This document shows, piece after piece, positions 41,721-51,104 of a stretch of DNA of 64,000 nucleotides; within the stretch, counting starts at the first letter, position 1; the number at the start of each line of letters is the position of its first letter. The DNA is from Tunturiibacter empetritectus (GTDB taxonomy: Bacteria; Acidobacteriota; Terriglobia; Terriglobales; Acidobacteriaceae). The DNA is taken from positions 1,922,001 to 1,986,000 of the forward strand of contig NZ_JACCCU010000001.1 in assembly GCF_013410875.1 (NCBI RefSeq), written 5' to 3'. Position numbers and translations under genes: made by a program. The notes below the pieces were generated by a model. The model was given only the letters and a program-made list of their open reading frames with translations. It was not told the origin of the DNA and searched no databases.

Positions 41721-42137
41721 TCAGGGCTTAGGGCTCGCGTCGATCTCGGCAGCCCGAGCCAGTGCTTGCGTGTCGACATACTCCCGGATGTTCTTCAATT
41801 TGCCATCTCGAACGGTAATGTCGAAGACCCAATGATCCTCAAAGATCTTATTGGTTGGTTTGACTCTCCCCGTGGCGAAGCCGACGACCAGAACCCGGTC
41901 TCCCTGCGCTACGAACTCGGGGGGCTCTGGGTACGAAGTCTCCACCGTTTCGTTAGCCTTCTGAAGTAACTTCTCCAATCCTGCATGCCCGCGGTACGTG
42001 CCGGCCAGCGGCCAGTCCTCGCCTGGAACGGTCCACTCAATATCTTCCGCAGACAACGCCAGCAGGCCATGCTTATCGCGGCTGCCAAGTGCCGCAAGAA
42101 AATTCTTTACAGTCTGGACATTCTTTTCAATGCTCAT
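41721..42137 (-). CDS. SnoaL-like (NTF2-fold) protein
   Basis: The product is 138 aa. The family pattern is clear: VQTVKNFLAALGSRDKHGLL, LSAEDIEWTVPG, YRGHAGLEKLL, FVAQGDRVLVVGFATGR and the closing IREYVDTQAL. AAGGAGA precedes the ATG with good spacing. These small cone-shaped proteins are isomerases, hydrolases or binding proteins. It belongs to the set of minus-strand redox genes next to the AraC regulator. Confidence 0.88.
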   Translation of the reverse strand: MSIEKNVQTVKNFLAALGSRDKHGLLALSAEDIEWTVPGEDWPLAGTYRGHAGLEKLLQKANETVETSYPEPPEFVAQGDRVLVVGFATGRVKPTNKIFEDHWVFDITVRDGKLKNIREYVDTQALARAAEIDASPKP

Positions 42138-42232
42138 CGAAATCTCCTTTTCCCGTACAGGAATGCGTATTCGAGCGAATCAGGCATTTTGCAGTGGTAC
42201 TTCTTGGGCAGCATCACACGCTCGTAGATCGA

Positions 42233-42835
42233 TTACTGCTTCTTTTTGAACAAATCCTGGAAGATGAGTGGACCCCAAATGCGGTCGCGCGCATGCACCA
42301 GCGCGCCACCCTCGTTGAGCTTTCCCAGCTTGACGGGTGCGAACCCGAGTTGTTTGGCCAAATCCGCTACGGGAGCGATCGCGTCTTCGTCGTCGCTCGA
42401 TAGAAAGACGACACGATGTCCGCCCTCGACAATCGGATCAGTGGCCAGGGTGGCCGCACCCAGATGATTGAAGCCTTTCACGAGCTTGGCGCCGGGAAAA
42501 GACTTCGCAACGAAGGCGGAGGACAGCAGGCCTTCCAGATCCTCAGATGGAACTAACGCGTTCGTCGTGTCGATGATTGTCTTGCCCTTCCAGCTTGGCA
42601 GGGCCTTCGCAACCTCGCGATGTTGCTCGAACAGAACCGCCAGGATGATTGTGTCGGCCTCGAGCGCCTCTTGCAGTGATTTGGCGGTGACTGTTGGTCC
42701 AATCGCCCGAGCCTGCGGTGCTAACTCCTCAGGCGGCCGTCGACTCGCGACTGTCACGTTGATGTTGTTGCGGGCGAAGGCGTGGGCGAGGGCCTGGCCT
42801 ATCTTTCCGAATCCTACGATTGCATAGCTCATCAT
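42233..42835 (-). CDS. NADP oxidoreductase, F420-dependent-type (NpdG-like)
   Basis: The product is 200 aa from ATG 42835 (GGGG just upstream); the longer ORF start at 42949 gives a non-homologous leader. The dinucleotide loop is YAIVGFGKIGQALAHAF, followed by VTVASRRPPEEL, DTIILAVLFEQ, KTIIDTTNALVP and VKGFNHLGAATLA. This is the Pfam F420-oxidored type. In bacteria without F420 such proteins act on NADP(H)-linked substrates. It lies between SnoaL and two SDRs, facing the same way. Confidence 0.87.
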   Translation of the reverse strand: MMSYAIVGFGKIGQALAHAFARNNINVTVASRRPPEELAPQARAIGPTVTAKSLQEALEADTIILAVLFEQHREVAKALPSWKGKTIIDTTNALVPSEDLEGLLSSAFVAKSFPGAKLVKGFNHLGAATLATDPIVEGGHRVVFLSSDDEDAIAPVADLAKQLGFAPVKLGKLNEGGALVHARDRIWGPLIFQDLFKKKQ

Positions 42836-42996
42836 GTTTCCCCGATCCTTTTTCTGATCCGTGTTGCTGTTGATTTCCAACCTTCGACGGCGAGGGACAT
42901 CCAGTTTCGTTCTGTGGCGACCTTCCGTAAACGTCCCGCAGTAAATCAAATTTGCGGGCGGCCGGAAGGTCAGCCCCTAGCCGAGGTCTGCAGACG

Positions 42997-43731
42997 TTAG
43001 ATCGCCGTCATGCCGCCGTCGACGAATAACTCCACCCCGTTCACGAAGCTCGAGTCGTTTGAAGCAAGAAAGAGCGCGACCGTCGCGACCTCCTCAGATT
43101 GACCCATCGTTCCCCGCGGGATCAGGGATTCAAAATACTGCCTCGCCTCCTTGGTGAGAACTGCTTCCTGCATTGGTGTGGCAATAGCACCGGGAACCAG
43201 CAGGTTGACCCGAATCTTTCTGTCCTTCAGTTCGTTGAGCCAAGTGCGTGCGAAGGAGCGCAGCGCCAACTTGCTTGCCGCGTACACGCTGAAACCAGGG
43301 AAGCCTTTCGCGGCAGCATTGGACCCAGTCATGAAGATAGATCCACCATCGTTGAACAGTGGCAACGCTTTCTGCACCGTAAAGAGGGTGCCACGCACGT
43401 TCAGGTCGAATGTCTTGTCGAAGTGCTGCTCGGTGATCTCCCCCAGCGGGACGGGCTCGCCTATACCGGCACTCGCAAACAGGACGTCGATCTTGCCCTT
43501 TTCTCGCTTGACTGTGTCGAACAGTCGGTCGAGGTCGTCGAGATTGGCCGCGTCACCCTGGACGCCGGTTACATTCCGGCCTATTACCTTAATCGCCTCG
43601 TCGATCTGCTCCTGTTTTCGGCCCGTGATGAAAACGTAGGCACCCTCTTCCACGAACAGTTTGGCACTCGCCAGCGCCATGCCGCTTGACCCACCTGTGA
43701 TGACTGCAACCTTACCTTCAAGCTTTCCCAT
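42997..43731 (-). CDS. SDR-family oxidoreductase, copy A
   Basis: The product is 244 aa from ATG 43731, chosen because GGGAGT lies 6-7 bases upstream and MGKLEGKVAVITGGSSG is the family start; the open frame upstream reads through tandem repeats. The cofactor loop is TGGSSGMA, the active Ser is in FMTGSNAA and YAASKLALR contains YxxxK. The C-terminus FVNGVELFVDGGMTAI closes the fold. It is closely similar to the next SDR at 43810, so the two are a tandem duplication. Probably controlled by the divergent AraC regulator. Confidence 0.92.
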   Translation of the reverse strand: MGKLEGKVAVITGGSSGMALASAKLFVEEGAYVFITGRKQEQIDEAIKVIGRNVTGVQGDAANLDDLDRLFDTVKREKGKIDVLFASAGIGEPVPLGEITEQHFDKTFDLNVRGTLFTVQKALPLFNDGGSIFMTGSNAAAKGFPGFSVYAASKLALRSFARTWLNELKDRKIRVNLLVPGAIATPMQEAVLTKEARQYFESLIPRGTMGQSEEVATVALFLASNDSSFVNGVELFVDGGMTAI

Positions 43732-43743
43732 AATGACTCCCTT

Positions 43744-43788
43744 GATCGTTGTGTAACTGATAGTTGTGTAGCTGATAGTTGTGTAGCG
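43744..43788. repeat. Three 15-bp tandem repeats upstream of SDR copy A
   Basis: Units GATCGTTGTGTAACT, GATAGTTGTGTAGCT and GATAGTTGTGTAGCG lie head to tail. A single similar unit, GATAGATGTGTAGCA, lies at the same place before SDR copy B (44556-44570). They may be regulator-binding half-sites or just duplication debris. Confidence 0.8.
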
Positions 43789-43809
43789 CACTCACCAACA
43801 GCCCCCGAT

Positions 43810-44541
43810 TCAGATCGCCGAGAAGCCGCCATCGACAGCGAAGTCCACCCCATTCACGTAGCTTGCTTCGTCGGAAGCAAGAAACAACGCGGCCGCTGCG
43901 ATCTCCTCAGGGCGACCCATCTTTCCTCGTGGGATCAGGGACTCGAACATCTGCCTCGTTTGCTCGTCGAGTCGCTGCGAGTCCGCAGTGTCCACCTGCC
44001 CCGGACTTAGCACGTTCACCCGGATCTTCCTGCCCTTCAGTTCGTTGAGCCATGTGCGTGCGAAGGAACGCAATGCCGCCTTGCTCGCCGCATACACGCC
44101 GAAACCAGGGAAGCCTTTCACAGAAGCAACGGACCCGGTCATGATGATCGATGCGCCATCGTTCAACAGCGGCAACGCCTTCTGAACGGTAAACAGCGTT
44201 CCGCGCACAATCAAGTCGAAGCCCGCATCGAAGTGCTGCTCGGTAATCTCGCCCAGTTTGGCGGCTTCGCCCTTGCCGGCGCTCGCGAACACGATGTCGA
44301 TCTTGCCCTTTTCCCGCTTCACTATGTCGAACAGACGGTCGAGGTCGTCGAGATTGGCCGCGTCGCCGCGCACGCCGGTCACGTTCCGGCCAATCAGCTT
44401 GACAGCTTCGTCCAGCGCCTCTTGCCTCCGGCCCGTGATGAAAACGTACGCACCCTCTTCAACGAAGCGCTTGGCGCTTGCTAGCGCCAGGCCGCTCGAT
44501 CCACCCGTGATGACTGCAACCTTACCTTCAAGCTTTCCCAT
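43810..44541 (-). CDS. SDR-family oxidoreductase, copy B
   Basis: The product is 243 aa from ATG 44541 (GGGAGT upstream), a close paralogue of copy A: MGKLEGKVAVITGGSSGLAL, IIMTGSVASVKGFPGFGVYA, YAASKAALRSFARTWLNEL and YVNGVDFAVDGGFSAI. It lacks the triple repeat found before copy A. The divergent AraC-family gene begins 122 bp away. Confidence 0.92.
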   Translation of the reverse strand: MGKLEGKVAVITGGSSGLALASAKRFVEEGAYVFITGRRQEALDEAVKLIGRNVTGVRGDAANLDDLDRLFDIVKREKGKIDIVFASAGKGEAAKLGEITEQHFDAGFDLIVRGTLFTVQKALPLLNDGASIIMTGSVASVKGFPGFGVYAASKAALRSFARTWLNELKGRKIRVNVLSPGQVDTADSQRLDEQTRQMFESLIPRGKMGRPEEIAAAALFLASDEASYVNGVDFAVDGGFSAI

Positions 44542-44663
44542 AATGACTCCCTTTTGATAGATGTGTAGCATTCGGTACAGTAGAGTAGAGTTCTTTGGCA
44601 GTGGACGAGAACTGCTCAGTAGTCCTAATATTTTGTCTATTCGTCCAAAGAAGGGAGGCTAAG

Positions 44664-45644
44664 TTGGACCCGATAACAGACATCTTCAGAACGTTGCACG
44701 TAACCGCTTTCGGCCTGCACAGGCTCGAAGCCACAGCTCCGTGGGGCGTGAAACAGGAAAATCAGACCGAAGAAAAAATCACGCCTTCCGGCAATAAGAT
44801 GCCGCCCACAGATTTGGCGCACTTCGCCATGGTCTCGCGCGGCAACTGCTGGCTGAGTGTGGAAGGGATTGCGGAGCCGATTCCGCTCACCGGTGGTGAT
44901 TGCTTTTTGCTGGCTAAGGGGACTTCGATTGTTTTGCGCGACAGCCCGCGAACACATCCGAGGTGGAGTTTCCGCGAGATTGGGGCCACGGCCAACGGCA
45001 ATGTCGCTCTTTATGGAGGTGGTGGCGCACCGACGACAATCGTCTGTGGGTCCCTGAGTTTCGATCGCGCCAGCCTGAAGCCGGTCACTCAGTTATTGCC
45101 GCGCTTCATTCTGATGAAGGCCGATCAGGCACGCACGCTGGCGCTTCACAGCACGGTGCAGGCGCTGGCGTCAGAGATGGCAGAACAGGCGCCGGGATCT
45201 GAAGTCGTCGCGACTCGACTGGCCGAGGTTCTGTTTATTCAAGTGCTCCGTGCGCATATCGCGTCGGGACCGGAACGTAACAAAGGATGGCTTCGTGCGG
45301 TTTTTGATCCTCAGATGGGCACTGCCCTGAGTGCCATTCACGACAGTGTCAAGACACCCTGGACAGTCGAATCCCTGGCCGCAGCGGCGACCATGTCTCG
45401 CTCCGCATTCGCAGTCCGTTTTAAAGAACTACTCGGACAAACACCACTGGAATATGTAACCGAGTGGCGGATGCAGAAGGCGATGCAGCTGATACAAGAG
45501 CGTGACAAAAAGCTCATAGACGTTGCTCGGTCGGTCGGTTACGAGTCCGACGCTGCGTTCAGTAAAGCGTTCAAACGAGTTGTCGGGGCCAGCCCTGGAG
45601 AATACCTCAAACGTGGTTTTGGAGACCAGGGTAATGCCTTCTGA
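44664..45644 (+). CDS. AraC-family transcriptional regulator
   Basis: The product is 326 aa from TTG 44664, chosen for GGGAGG 5 bases upstream and because the family begins LDPITDIFRTLHV. An N-terminal cupin-like domain (about 15-190, HFAMVSRGNCWLSVEG, LTGGDCFLLAKG) is followed by the double helix-turn-helix (PWTVESLAAAATMSRSAFAV and IDVARSVGYESDAAFSKAFK). It is divergent from the SDR/NADP oxidoreductase/SnoaL set, which it probably activates. Confidence 0.9.
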   Translation: MDPITDIFRTLHVTAFGLHRLEATAPWGVKQENQTEEKITPSGNKMPPTDLAHFAMVSRGNCWLSVEGIAEPIPLTGGDCFLLAKGTSIVLRDSPRTHPRWSFREIGATANGNVALYGGGGAPTTIVCGSLSFDRASLKPVTQLLPRFILMKADQARTLALHSTVQALASEMAEQAPGSEVVATRLAEVLFIQVLRAHIASGPERNKGWLRAVFDPQMGTALSAIHDSVKTPWTVESLAAAATMSRSAFAVRFKELLGQTPLEYVTEWRMQKAMQLIQERDKKLIDVARSVGYESDAAFSKAFKRVVGASPGEYLKRGFGDQGNAF

Positions 45645-45962
45645 AAACGCGGTAGGGAAGCGGGAGACCCAAGGTCAATGGCTTCCAACGTATCGCTACT
45701 CACGATGGCACAAAAGATATGGTCAGCTTTTACACGGGGATGGATTTAGGCCAGTGCAGATCTTCAGGACGTGCAGAAGGTTAGCAAACGCTCATTGAAC
45801 TAGCTCATGAAAGCTGGCAAAAATGCGCTAATGGCTAGAACCATGACACTTCTGTCGACCATCTCCTTCTCACTATACATAATATGTGTTATCAGACGTT
45901 GTGTTTTAGTTCTGTTGCCTCTCAATAACTCCACTTGCGTCGCTATCGACAAAGAACGAGAG
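45645..45962. other. Gene-free stretch between convergent genes
   Basis: It lies between the AraC regulator and the minus-strand sialidase-like gene. I see no gene, repeat or strong hairpin. Confidence 0.4.
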
Positions 45963-47234
45963 TTATCTCTCGCGATTCTTCAAATGAGGCGCGCAGGACT
46001 CTACAAATGGGTTGACCAGGAAGGTGCCTGCGATTCCAGAGATAAGGACGGTTCCATCGGAGTTGAAGTGGGCGGAGCGGAACTCCTCTTCTGGAAGATC
46101 GTTGAGCCTCGTCCAGGTTTCGCCGCTGTCCTGGCTGGTGTAGACGCCGGTGAGTGAGGTGATGACCTCGCGGGTTGGCTTTGAGGGGTCGACCTCAATG
46201 CTGTAGGCCCGGACATTGGAACCGGTCTCGTCGGTGGTTCTGTGCAGCAAAAATCTGGCGTTTGTGACTCGCCGGACGGTGCCTGGACCTGAGGGGTTGT
46301 AGACTCCCCAGCACGCAGCCAGGTGGAGACCGCCGACGACACTCATCCCATGGATCGCCGAGTCAGGGCCGACGCCTTCGATGCGGCTCCACTTCATCGA
46401 GTGGAGGTTGAGCAGGTAGACCTGATCCCCTGTTCCGAGATAGAGGAAGCCTGGGTTGAGTTTTTTGGGATCATCGAACTGAAGGGAGAGCAGGTCCATA
46501 TCGGTTGGGAGATGCGGGATGGGACCATCTTCGATCCATGAGCCGTCACTCTCTTTGTGGTAGCGGAGGAGCTGGGGCTCGAGGTCAAAGTAGCCATAGC
46601 CGATGAGGAGATGTTGTCCGTCGGGTGTGATCTCTACGACGCTGGCTCTCAGGGGGTCGCCCGGCTTCTTCGTGATGGGAGTGCGGGGCGGCGTGTCGGG
46701 AACGCGAGGACCTGCAATGGGTTTGACCAGCGTCTGGTTGGGGTTTGGTTGAGGAGATACTTGAAATGCTCCGCGCTGCGTGGTGATTATAAAGTAGGTT
46801 GCATCGGGAGAGATGATAAAACCGTTGCGTAGACCCTCACCGATTCGAGCATCGAAGTATTTGGAGTCGACTCGAGCGATCTGCGTCCATGTCGCGCCTC
46901 CGTCGGTTGACTTCGAGATGTACATAGCTCGGTCCTGGGACGGAAGCTTGTTGCTGAGATCCGCAGTGAGGCCCCAGATCAAATCAGGATCGGCGTCAGG
47001 GCTGGGGTCGGCAGCTATGGCCTCGATAAAGTCGCTGGCAAATTGATGACTTCCCGGCAGGCCAGTCACTCGATGAACGAAGCAGGTGTTCCTGTCGTTC
47101 GCTGCGTTGCTTTCGGTGCTGACGGCTTGATTCGGAGTGGAAGTCAGAGCCTGCCCCTGCCCTGCTACAGGGAGGGTCATCCAGAGGAGGAGGCTTGTAC
47201 TGAGGAACGTTCGATATGGGAATAGGCGTGGCAT
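45963..47234 (-). CDS. Secreted sialidase-like beta-propeller protein
   Basis: The product is 423 aa. A signal peptide (FLSTSLLLWMTLPVAGQGQA) is followed by a beta-propeller with BNR/Asp-box repeats: SKSTDGGATWTQI near the N-terminus and YTSQDSGETWTRL near the C-terminus. Intervening strands (VVEITPDGQHLLIGYG, LYLGTGDQVYLLNL) fit the fold. No catalytic Arg triad of true sialidases can be pinned down, so it may be a binding or structural propeller. Confidence 0.75.
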   Translation of the reverse strand: MPRLFPYRTFLSTSLLLWMTLPVAGQGQALTSTPNQAVSTESNAANDRNTCFVHRVTGLPGSHQFASDFIEAIAADPSPDADPDLIWGLTADLSNKLPSQDRAMYISKSTDGGATWTQIARVDSKYFDARIGEGLRNGFIISPDATYFIITTQRGAFQVSPQPNPNQTLVKPIAGPRVPDTPPRTPITKKPGDPLRASVVEITPDGQHLLIGYGYFDLEPQLLRYHKESDGSWIEDGPIPHLPTDMDLLSLQFDDPKKLNPGFLYLGTGDQVYLLNLHSMKWSRIEGVGPDSAIHGMSVVGGLHLAACWGVYNPSGPGTVRRVTNARFLLHRTTDETGSNVRAYSIEVDPSKPTREVITSLTGVYTSQDSGETWTRLNDLPEEEFRSAHFNSDGTVLISGIAGTFLVNPFVESCAPHLKNRER

Positions 47235-47393
47235 GGCCAGAACAGTTTCGATGCGCTTGAATCAACACCTCAAATCTACTGCAAGGCGCAGGATCTCATG
47301 AGTTGTGGGTAGCGTCAGGCAAAGTTCACCCGGGGTACTCGGTTCTCACTAATATGGGTGTGAGACGTCTTATTTCTGGCGAGGTGCTGCTTC

Positions 47394-49025
47394 GTGTCCA
47401 TAAACCGAATCGTCTGTCGCCTCCGACGCAGCGATTCGCTGCTTTGCTTTGTGGCTCTGGTCTGTGCCTTGCTGGGGAATGGAGTTCGATCGCCTGCCCA
47501 GGTTGGCGGCAGCGCGGGGGGAGGCCCATCGATTGCAAACCCGGGTATGCCAGACCTGGTCTCGGGACGAGTGATCAATGCCGCCACCGGTCAGCCCGTT
47601 CGTAGAGCGCTGGTTCGGCTCAACACCCGCGCAGTGCTGACCGATAGCGAAGGCAGATTCCGGTTCGAACAGAATAAAGAGAGTAGCGCCAACCTTCTGG
47701 TGACCAAGCCTGGGTTTTATGCGAGTGCAGAGTATGGCGATGCGGGCAATCTGTATCTGCAGTCCGCACAACTTGCGGCGCCGTTGGAGCTTCGCATCTA
47801 CCCTGAGGCGCTGCTTACCGGTGTGGTTCTGGCTCCGGATAGAACACCTCTTCCGGAGATCTCGGTGACCGCGATGAGAAGGGTGTATGACGAGATGGGG
47901 CGACGTTGGGTGCCGGTTGATCAACGTCAGACAGACGTGCATGGGGGCTTTCGAATTCCTGTGCCTGCCGGAGAGTACCGAGTACAGACGGGCTACTTGC
48001 CGCGGAGCTCCGCAATTGGCGAAGCTGTACTTCCTGTTGCATTTCCGAGCGGTAGCGCAAGTAATACTTCACAACTAGTTCGGATTCATAGCGGCGAAGA
48101 GCAGACGTTCGAGCTGCGTCCGGCGGTTAGTGCGATCCACACCGTTGAGATTTCGCAGGTTCGCCCTGATCGCGGCTTCCAGCGCATCTCTGCCCGCGCC
48201 GCCAATGGAGGTACGGTGCAGGTTAGCTCGATGCCGGCAAGCGGAGATGAGACCAAGATACAGCTCCCCCAGGGAACGTATGCGCTGACGGTGCGGACGA
48301 TGGGAGATACCGATGCTCCTGAGCTGGCTGAGACAACGGTTACGGTTCCGGATCACGATATCTCTGGAGTGGCTCTACGATTTTCGCCAGTGCCGTCGAT
48401 TCCGGTGGAGCTGTTGATCGACGAATCTTCCTCCTCCGCCGCGAGTACCACTGTACTGGCGCAACTGGGCCTCAGTCTGCAGAGTGAGCAGGCTGATTCT
48501 GATGGCGGATCGGCCAGTGTCAGGTTGTCACCTCGGAGCAATCAGACCTTCTTCTTCTCGGCTGCGCCTGGAAGTTATCGGCTGGTGGGACGTAATAGCG
48601 GCGCGTGGTATATCAAGTCTGCCAGCTATGGCGACTCCGACCTGTTGGAGCAGGAGCTGCTTGTAGCGCCTGGAGCGTCTGGAACTCCGATACGGGTTGT
48701 GGTGAGCAATCAGACGGCTGCGTTGCAGGGGACGGTACGCCTCAACGGCGATCCTGTGGCGAGTTGGGTATATCTGATCCCGAACAGGCGGAGCGCTCAG
48801 TTGGATTACAGTACCCGCAGCAGTTCGACCGGCAGTTATAGCTTCGATCATCTTCCGCCAGGGAGTTATCAGGCTATCGCCTTTGAGCGACGGCACTCGG
48901 CCGACTACGGTAATTCCGAGAGCCTGACACCGTTTGGTGGTCATGTGCAGTCGGTTACGGTCAACGTCGGCGATAAGCCTACGCTGAACCTTGATGCTGT
49001 GCCGGCAACGGAGGTGATTCCATGA
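47394..49025 (+). CDS. Secreted protein with carboxypeptidase-regulatory-like domains, 1
   Basis: The product is 543 aa from GTG 47394 (GAGGTG 8 bases upstream). The N-terminus is an export signal (DSLLCFVALVCALLGNGV). The Ig-like beta-sandwich pattern G-x-V-(x)n-T-D-x-G-x-F-x-F recurs: VSGRVINAATGQPVRRALVR with DSEGRFRFE, a second at TGVVLAPDRTPLPEI with DVHGGFRIPVPAGEY, and a third at LQGTVRLNGDPVASWVY with STGSYSFDHLPPGSY. Such proteins are abundant in Acidobacteria, usually on the cell surface. Its stop overlaps the next start by 4 bases. Confidence 0.82.
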   Translation: MSINRIVCRLRRSDSLLCFVALVCALLGNGVRSPAQVGGSAGGGPSIANPGMPDLVSGRVINAATGQPVRRALVRLNTRAVLTDSEGRFRFEQNKESSANLLVTKPGFYASAEYGDAGNLYLQSAQLAAPLELRIYPEALLTGVVLAPDRTPLPEISVTAMRRVYDEMGRRWVPVDQRQTDVHGGFRIPVPAGEYRVQTGYLPRSSAIGEAVLPVAFPSGSASNTSQLVRIHSGEEQTFELRPAVSAIHTVEISQVRPDRGFQRISARAANGGTVQVSSMPASGDETKIQLPQGTYALTVRTMGDTDAPELAETTVTVPDHDISGVALRFSPVPSIPVELLIDESSSSAASTTVLAQLGLSLQSEQADSDGGSASVRLSPRSNQTFFFSAAPGSYRLVGRNSGAWYIKSASYGDSDLLEQELLVAPGASGTPIRVVVSNQTAALQGTVRLNGDPVASWVYLIPNRRSAQLDYSTRSSSTGSYSFDHLPPGSYQAIAFERRHSADYGNSESLTPFGGHVQSVTVNVGDKPTLNLDAVPATEVIP

Positions 49026-50800
49026 GATGGAGCCTTGTGGAAGCTTCGTTGCTGCTCTTTGCCGGAGCTCTGTGCGGAGGGATAGCGCACGCACAAATTC
49101 GAGCACAGACGAAGCCGGAGGCGAAGCATACTGCTGTCGGGGCACACTATGAGATCAACGGGGTCGTTGTCAGCAGCATCGATGGGAGCCCGATTCCTCA
49201 TTGCAGGTTGACCCCGACTCTTGTGGCTCAGGGGGTCTTCGGGAGCCGTCGCTTCCCTTCCTCGACTGACGGCTCTGAAGCCGATGAGCATGGCCGCTTT
49301 TCGATTCCGCTGCCTTCAGCTGGTGCATGGAATCTGCGGGCGAGTGCGCGGGGCTATGTGACCCAGTCCTATGAGGAGCACGGCGCCTTCTCGTCTGCGG
49401 TTGTCCTGACCGCTGATTCGCCGGAGATTGATCTGCGTTTCAAAATTAGTCCCGAGGCCAGCATCAAAGGCCTTGTTCTGGATGAAGCCGGGGAGCCGGT
49501 GAGAGACGCGCAGATCTCTCTTTTCATCGTGCCGCCGTCAAGTCCAGGAGGTCCGCCAGCTAACACAGGTTCGCGAACGAGCGCCAGGACCGATGATCGC
49601 GGCATGTATGAGTTGGCGAATCTGTCTCCGGGTGGATATCGCCTGTCGGTGCGGGCGCGTCCCTGGTATGCGGAGGTGTCGCAGCAAAGTGGAATAGCAG
49701 TTGCTGGGTCGCCGGTCGATCCTTCTCTCGACGTTGCATATCCGCCAACCTGGTTTCCTGGAGGCAGTGATGTCGCAACTGCTGAGACGATTGTCCTGCA
49801 TGCGGGCGATACACGTCAGGCAGACTTTCATCTTGTTCCGATCGCTTCGATTCATCTGAAGATCGCTCCGCCATTAGGAGGTGTGGGAGGGGCTAACGTC
49901 CGCCAGGGACAAGCAATTCCCATTGTGGAAGAGATTATGCCCGGTGCAAATGCTCCGCGCCTGGTTTCAGTTGCGACCCATCGCGACCCACAGGGAGAGT
50001 TTGATGTTGGCGGGCTGACGCCGGGGCTCTATCAGGTGAGGATACCGGGCCAGGATGGGCGCTCCACTGTGGTCGACGTAGCGGCGAACTCGGTTCGACC
50101 GCTGGATCTCGATGCGCCCAGGAACGATATTGCCAGAGTTACAGTCCACATCGACGGGTTTGCCGGTGATACGGAAGAGGCCGGTGACAGACGCGGTAGA
50201 GGGCTTCGCGTCAACCTGATCGACACCGATACGCAGCGTGGGACGTTTTCTTCGGCGGGAGAGGAGGGCGGGTTTGCAGGGCGTCGCGGGTCGAGAGCGC
50301 CTTCTGCGGAGTCTAAGGAATCCAAAGACCGGATCATCGAGGTCCCGCCAGGACGTTACGAAGTTGTTCTGCAGGGCGGCTCCAACATCTTTCTGACTGG
50401 ATTGACCGCTAAGGGGGCTGAAGCCTCGGGGCGATATGTGACGGTGCCCGCGGGTGAGACGACCCTTACCGTGCATGTTGCGAATGGCCGGGCCAATGTT
50501 AGTGGAATCGCTGCGCTCGAGGGAAAACCCGCGGTGGGCGCAATGGCCCTGCTGGTTCCAATCACGATTGAAGAGCCTGACTCCATTGATTTTTTGCGGC
50601 AGGACCAGACCAATACAGATGGAAGCTTTGATATCGAGAACGTCATCCCGGGGCAATACATTCTGGTCGTTATCGACAAAGGATGGCAGATCAACTGGGG
50701 AGATCGATCGACGTTGCGCCGCTATCTCACGCAAGGGGTGCCGATGGAGCTGAAGCCCTCTGCAAGCGTGAAGCAGAATGTAGTTGCGCAGGCTCCATAG
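49022..50800 (+). CDS. Secreted protein with carboxypeptidase-regulatory-like domains, 2
   Basis: The product is 592 aa, translationally coupled to the preceding gene (ATGA at 49022-49025). A signal peptide (VEASLLLFAGALCGGIAHAQ) is followed by several beta-sandwich domains: YEINGVVVSSIDGSPIPHCR with DEHGRFSIPLPSAG, IKGLVLDEAGEPVRDAQIS with DDRGMYELANLSPGGY, and VSGIAALEGKPAVGAMALL with NTDGSFDIENVIPGQY. It is the same type as gene 1 but diverged, so an old duplication is likely. Confidence 0.82.
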   Translation: MRWSLVEASLLLFAGALCGGIAHAQIRAQTKPEAKHTAVGAHYEINGVVVSSIDGSPIPHCRLTPTLVAQGVFGSRRFPSSTDGSEADEHGRFSIPLPSAGAWNLRASARGYVTQSYEEHGAFSSAVVLTADSPEIDLRFKISPEASIKGLVLDEAGEPVRDAQISLFIVPPSSPGGPPANTGSRTSARTDDRGMYELANLSPGGYRLSVRARPWYAEVSQQSGIAVAGSPVDPSLDVAYPPTWFPGGSDVATAETIVLHAGDTRQADFHLVPIASIHLKIAPPLGGVGGANVRQGQAIPIVEEIMPGANAPRLVSVATHRDPQGEFDVGGLTPGLYQVRIPGQDGRSTVVDVAANSVRPLDLDAPRNDIARVTVHIDGFAGDTEEAGDRRGRGLRVNLIDTDTQRGTFSSAGEEGGFAGRRGSRAPSAESKESKDRIIEVPPGRYEVVLQGGSNIFLTGLTAKGAEASGRYVTVPAGETTLTVHVANGRANVSGIAALEGKPAVGAMALLVPITIEEPDSIDFLRQDQTNTDGSFDIENVIPGQYILVVIDKGWQINWGDRSTLRRYLTQGVPMELKPSASVKQNVVAQAP

Positions 50801-50870
50801 GATTAGGAGGTGCGCGAAGGCATCGGCGGCCTTCGAATTGTGGTAGATTCAAAAAGGCCCGCAATACTGC

Positions 50871-50958
50871 GGAGAGATGGCCGAGTGGCTGAAGGCGCAC
50901 GCTTGGAAAGCGTGTATACCGCAAGGTATCCAGGGTTCGAATCCCTGTCTCTCCGCCA
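50871..50958 (+). tRNA. tRNA-Ser (anticodon GGA)
   Basis: Acceptor stem GGAGAGA pairs with TCTCTCC before discriminator G (50955), and CCA is encoded. The anticodon stem CACGC/GCGTG holds the loop TTGGAAA, giving GGA. A long type-II variable arm (ATACCGCAAGGTAT) and the T arm CAGGGTTCGAATCCCTG are intact. Confidence 0.97.
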
Positions 50959-51104
50959 TATTTTTAAACTCCCCTTTTCAAATTCAATAAACTATAGCCG
51001 TAAGCCGGGCAAATCAGCATCAAAAGTGCTTCCTCAGGCACTTCCGATGTGCCCTGTTGTGGATCTTTAGCGCGTACCGGTGGCCAATGATAGGCCAATA
51101 AACT

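Noticed and set aside
41532-41969. Plus-strand ORF of 145 aa
   Set aside because: It runs through the SDR relic and then antisense to the SnoaL gene; no start signal or domain.
43744-43788. Possible CRISPR array
   Set aside because: Units are 15 bp, directly adjacent, with no spacers and no cas genes.
50959-51104. Phage or island attachment site next to tRNA-Ser
   Set aside because: No second copy of the tRNA 3' end and no integrase in the window.
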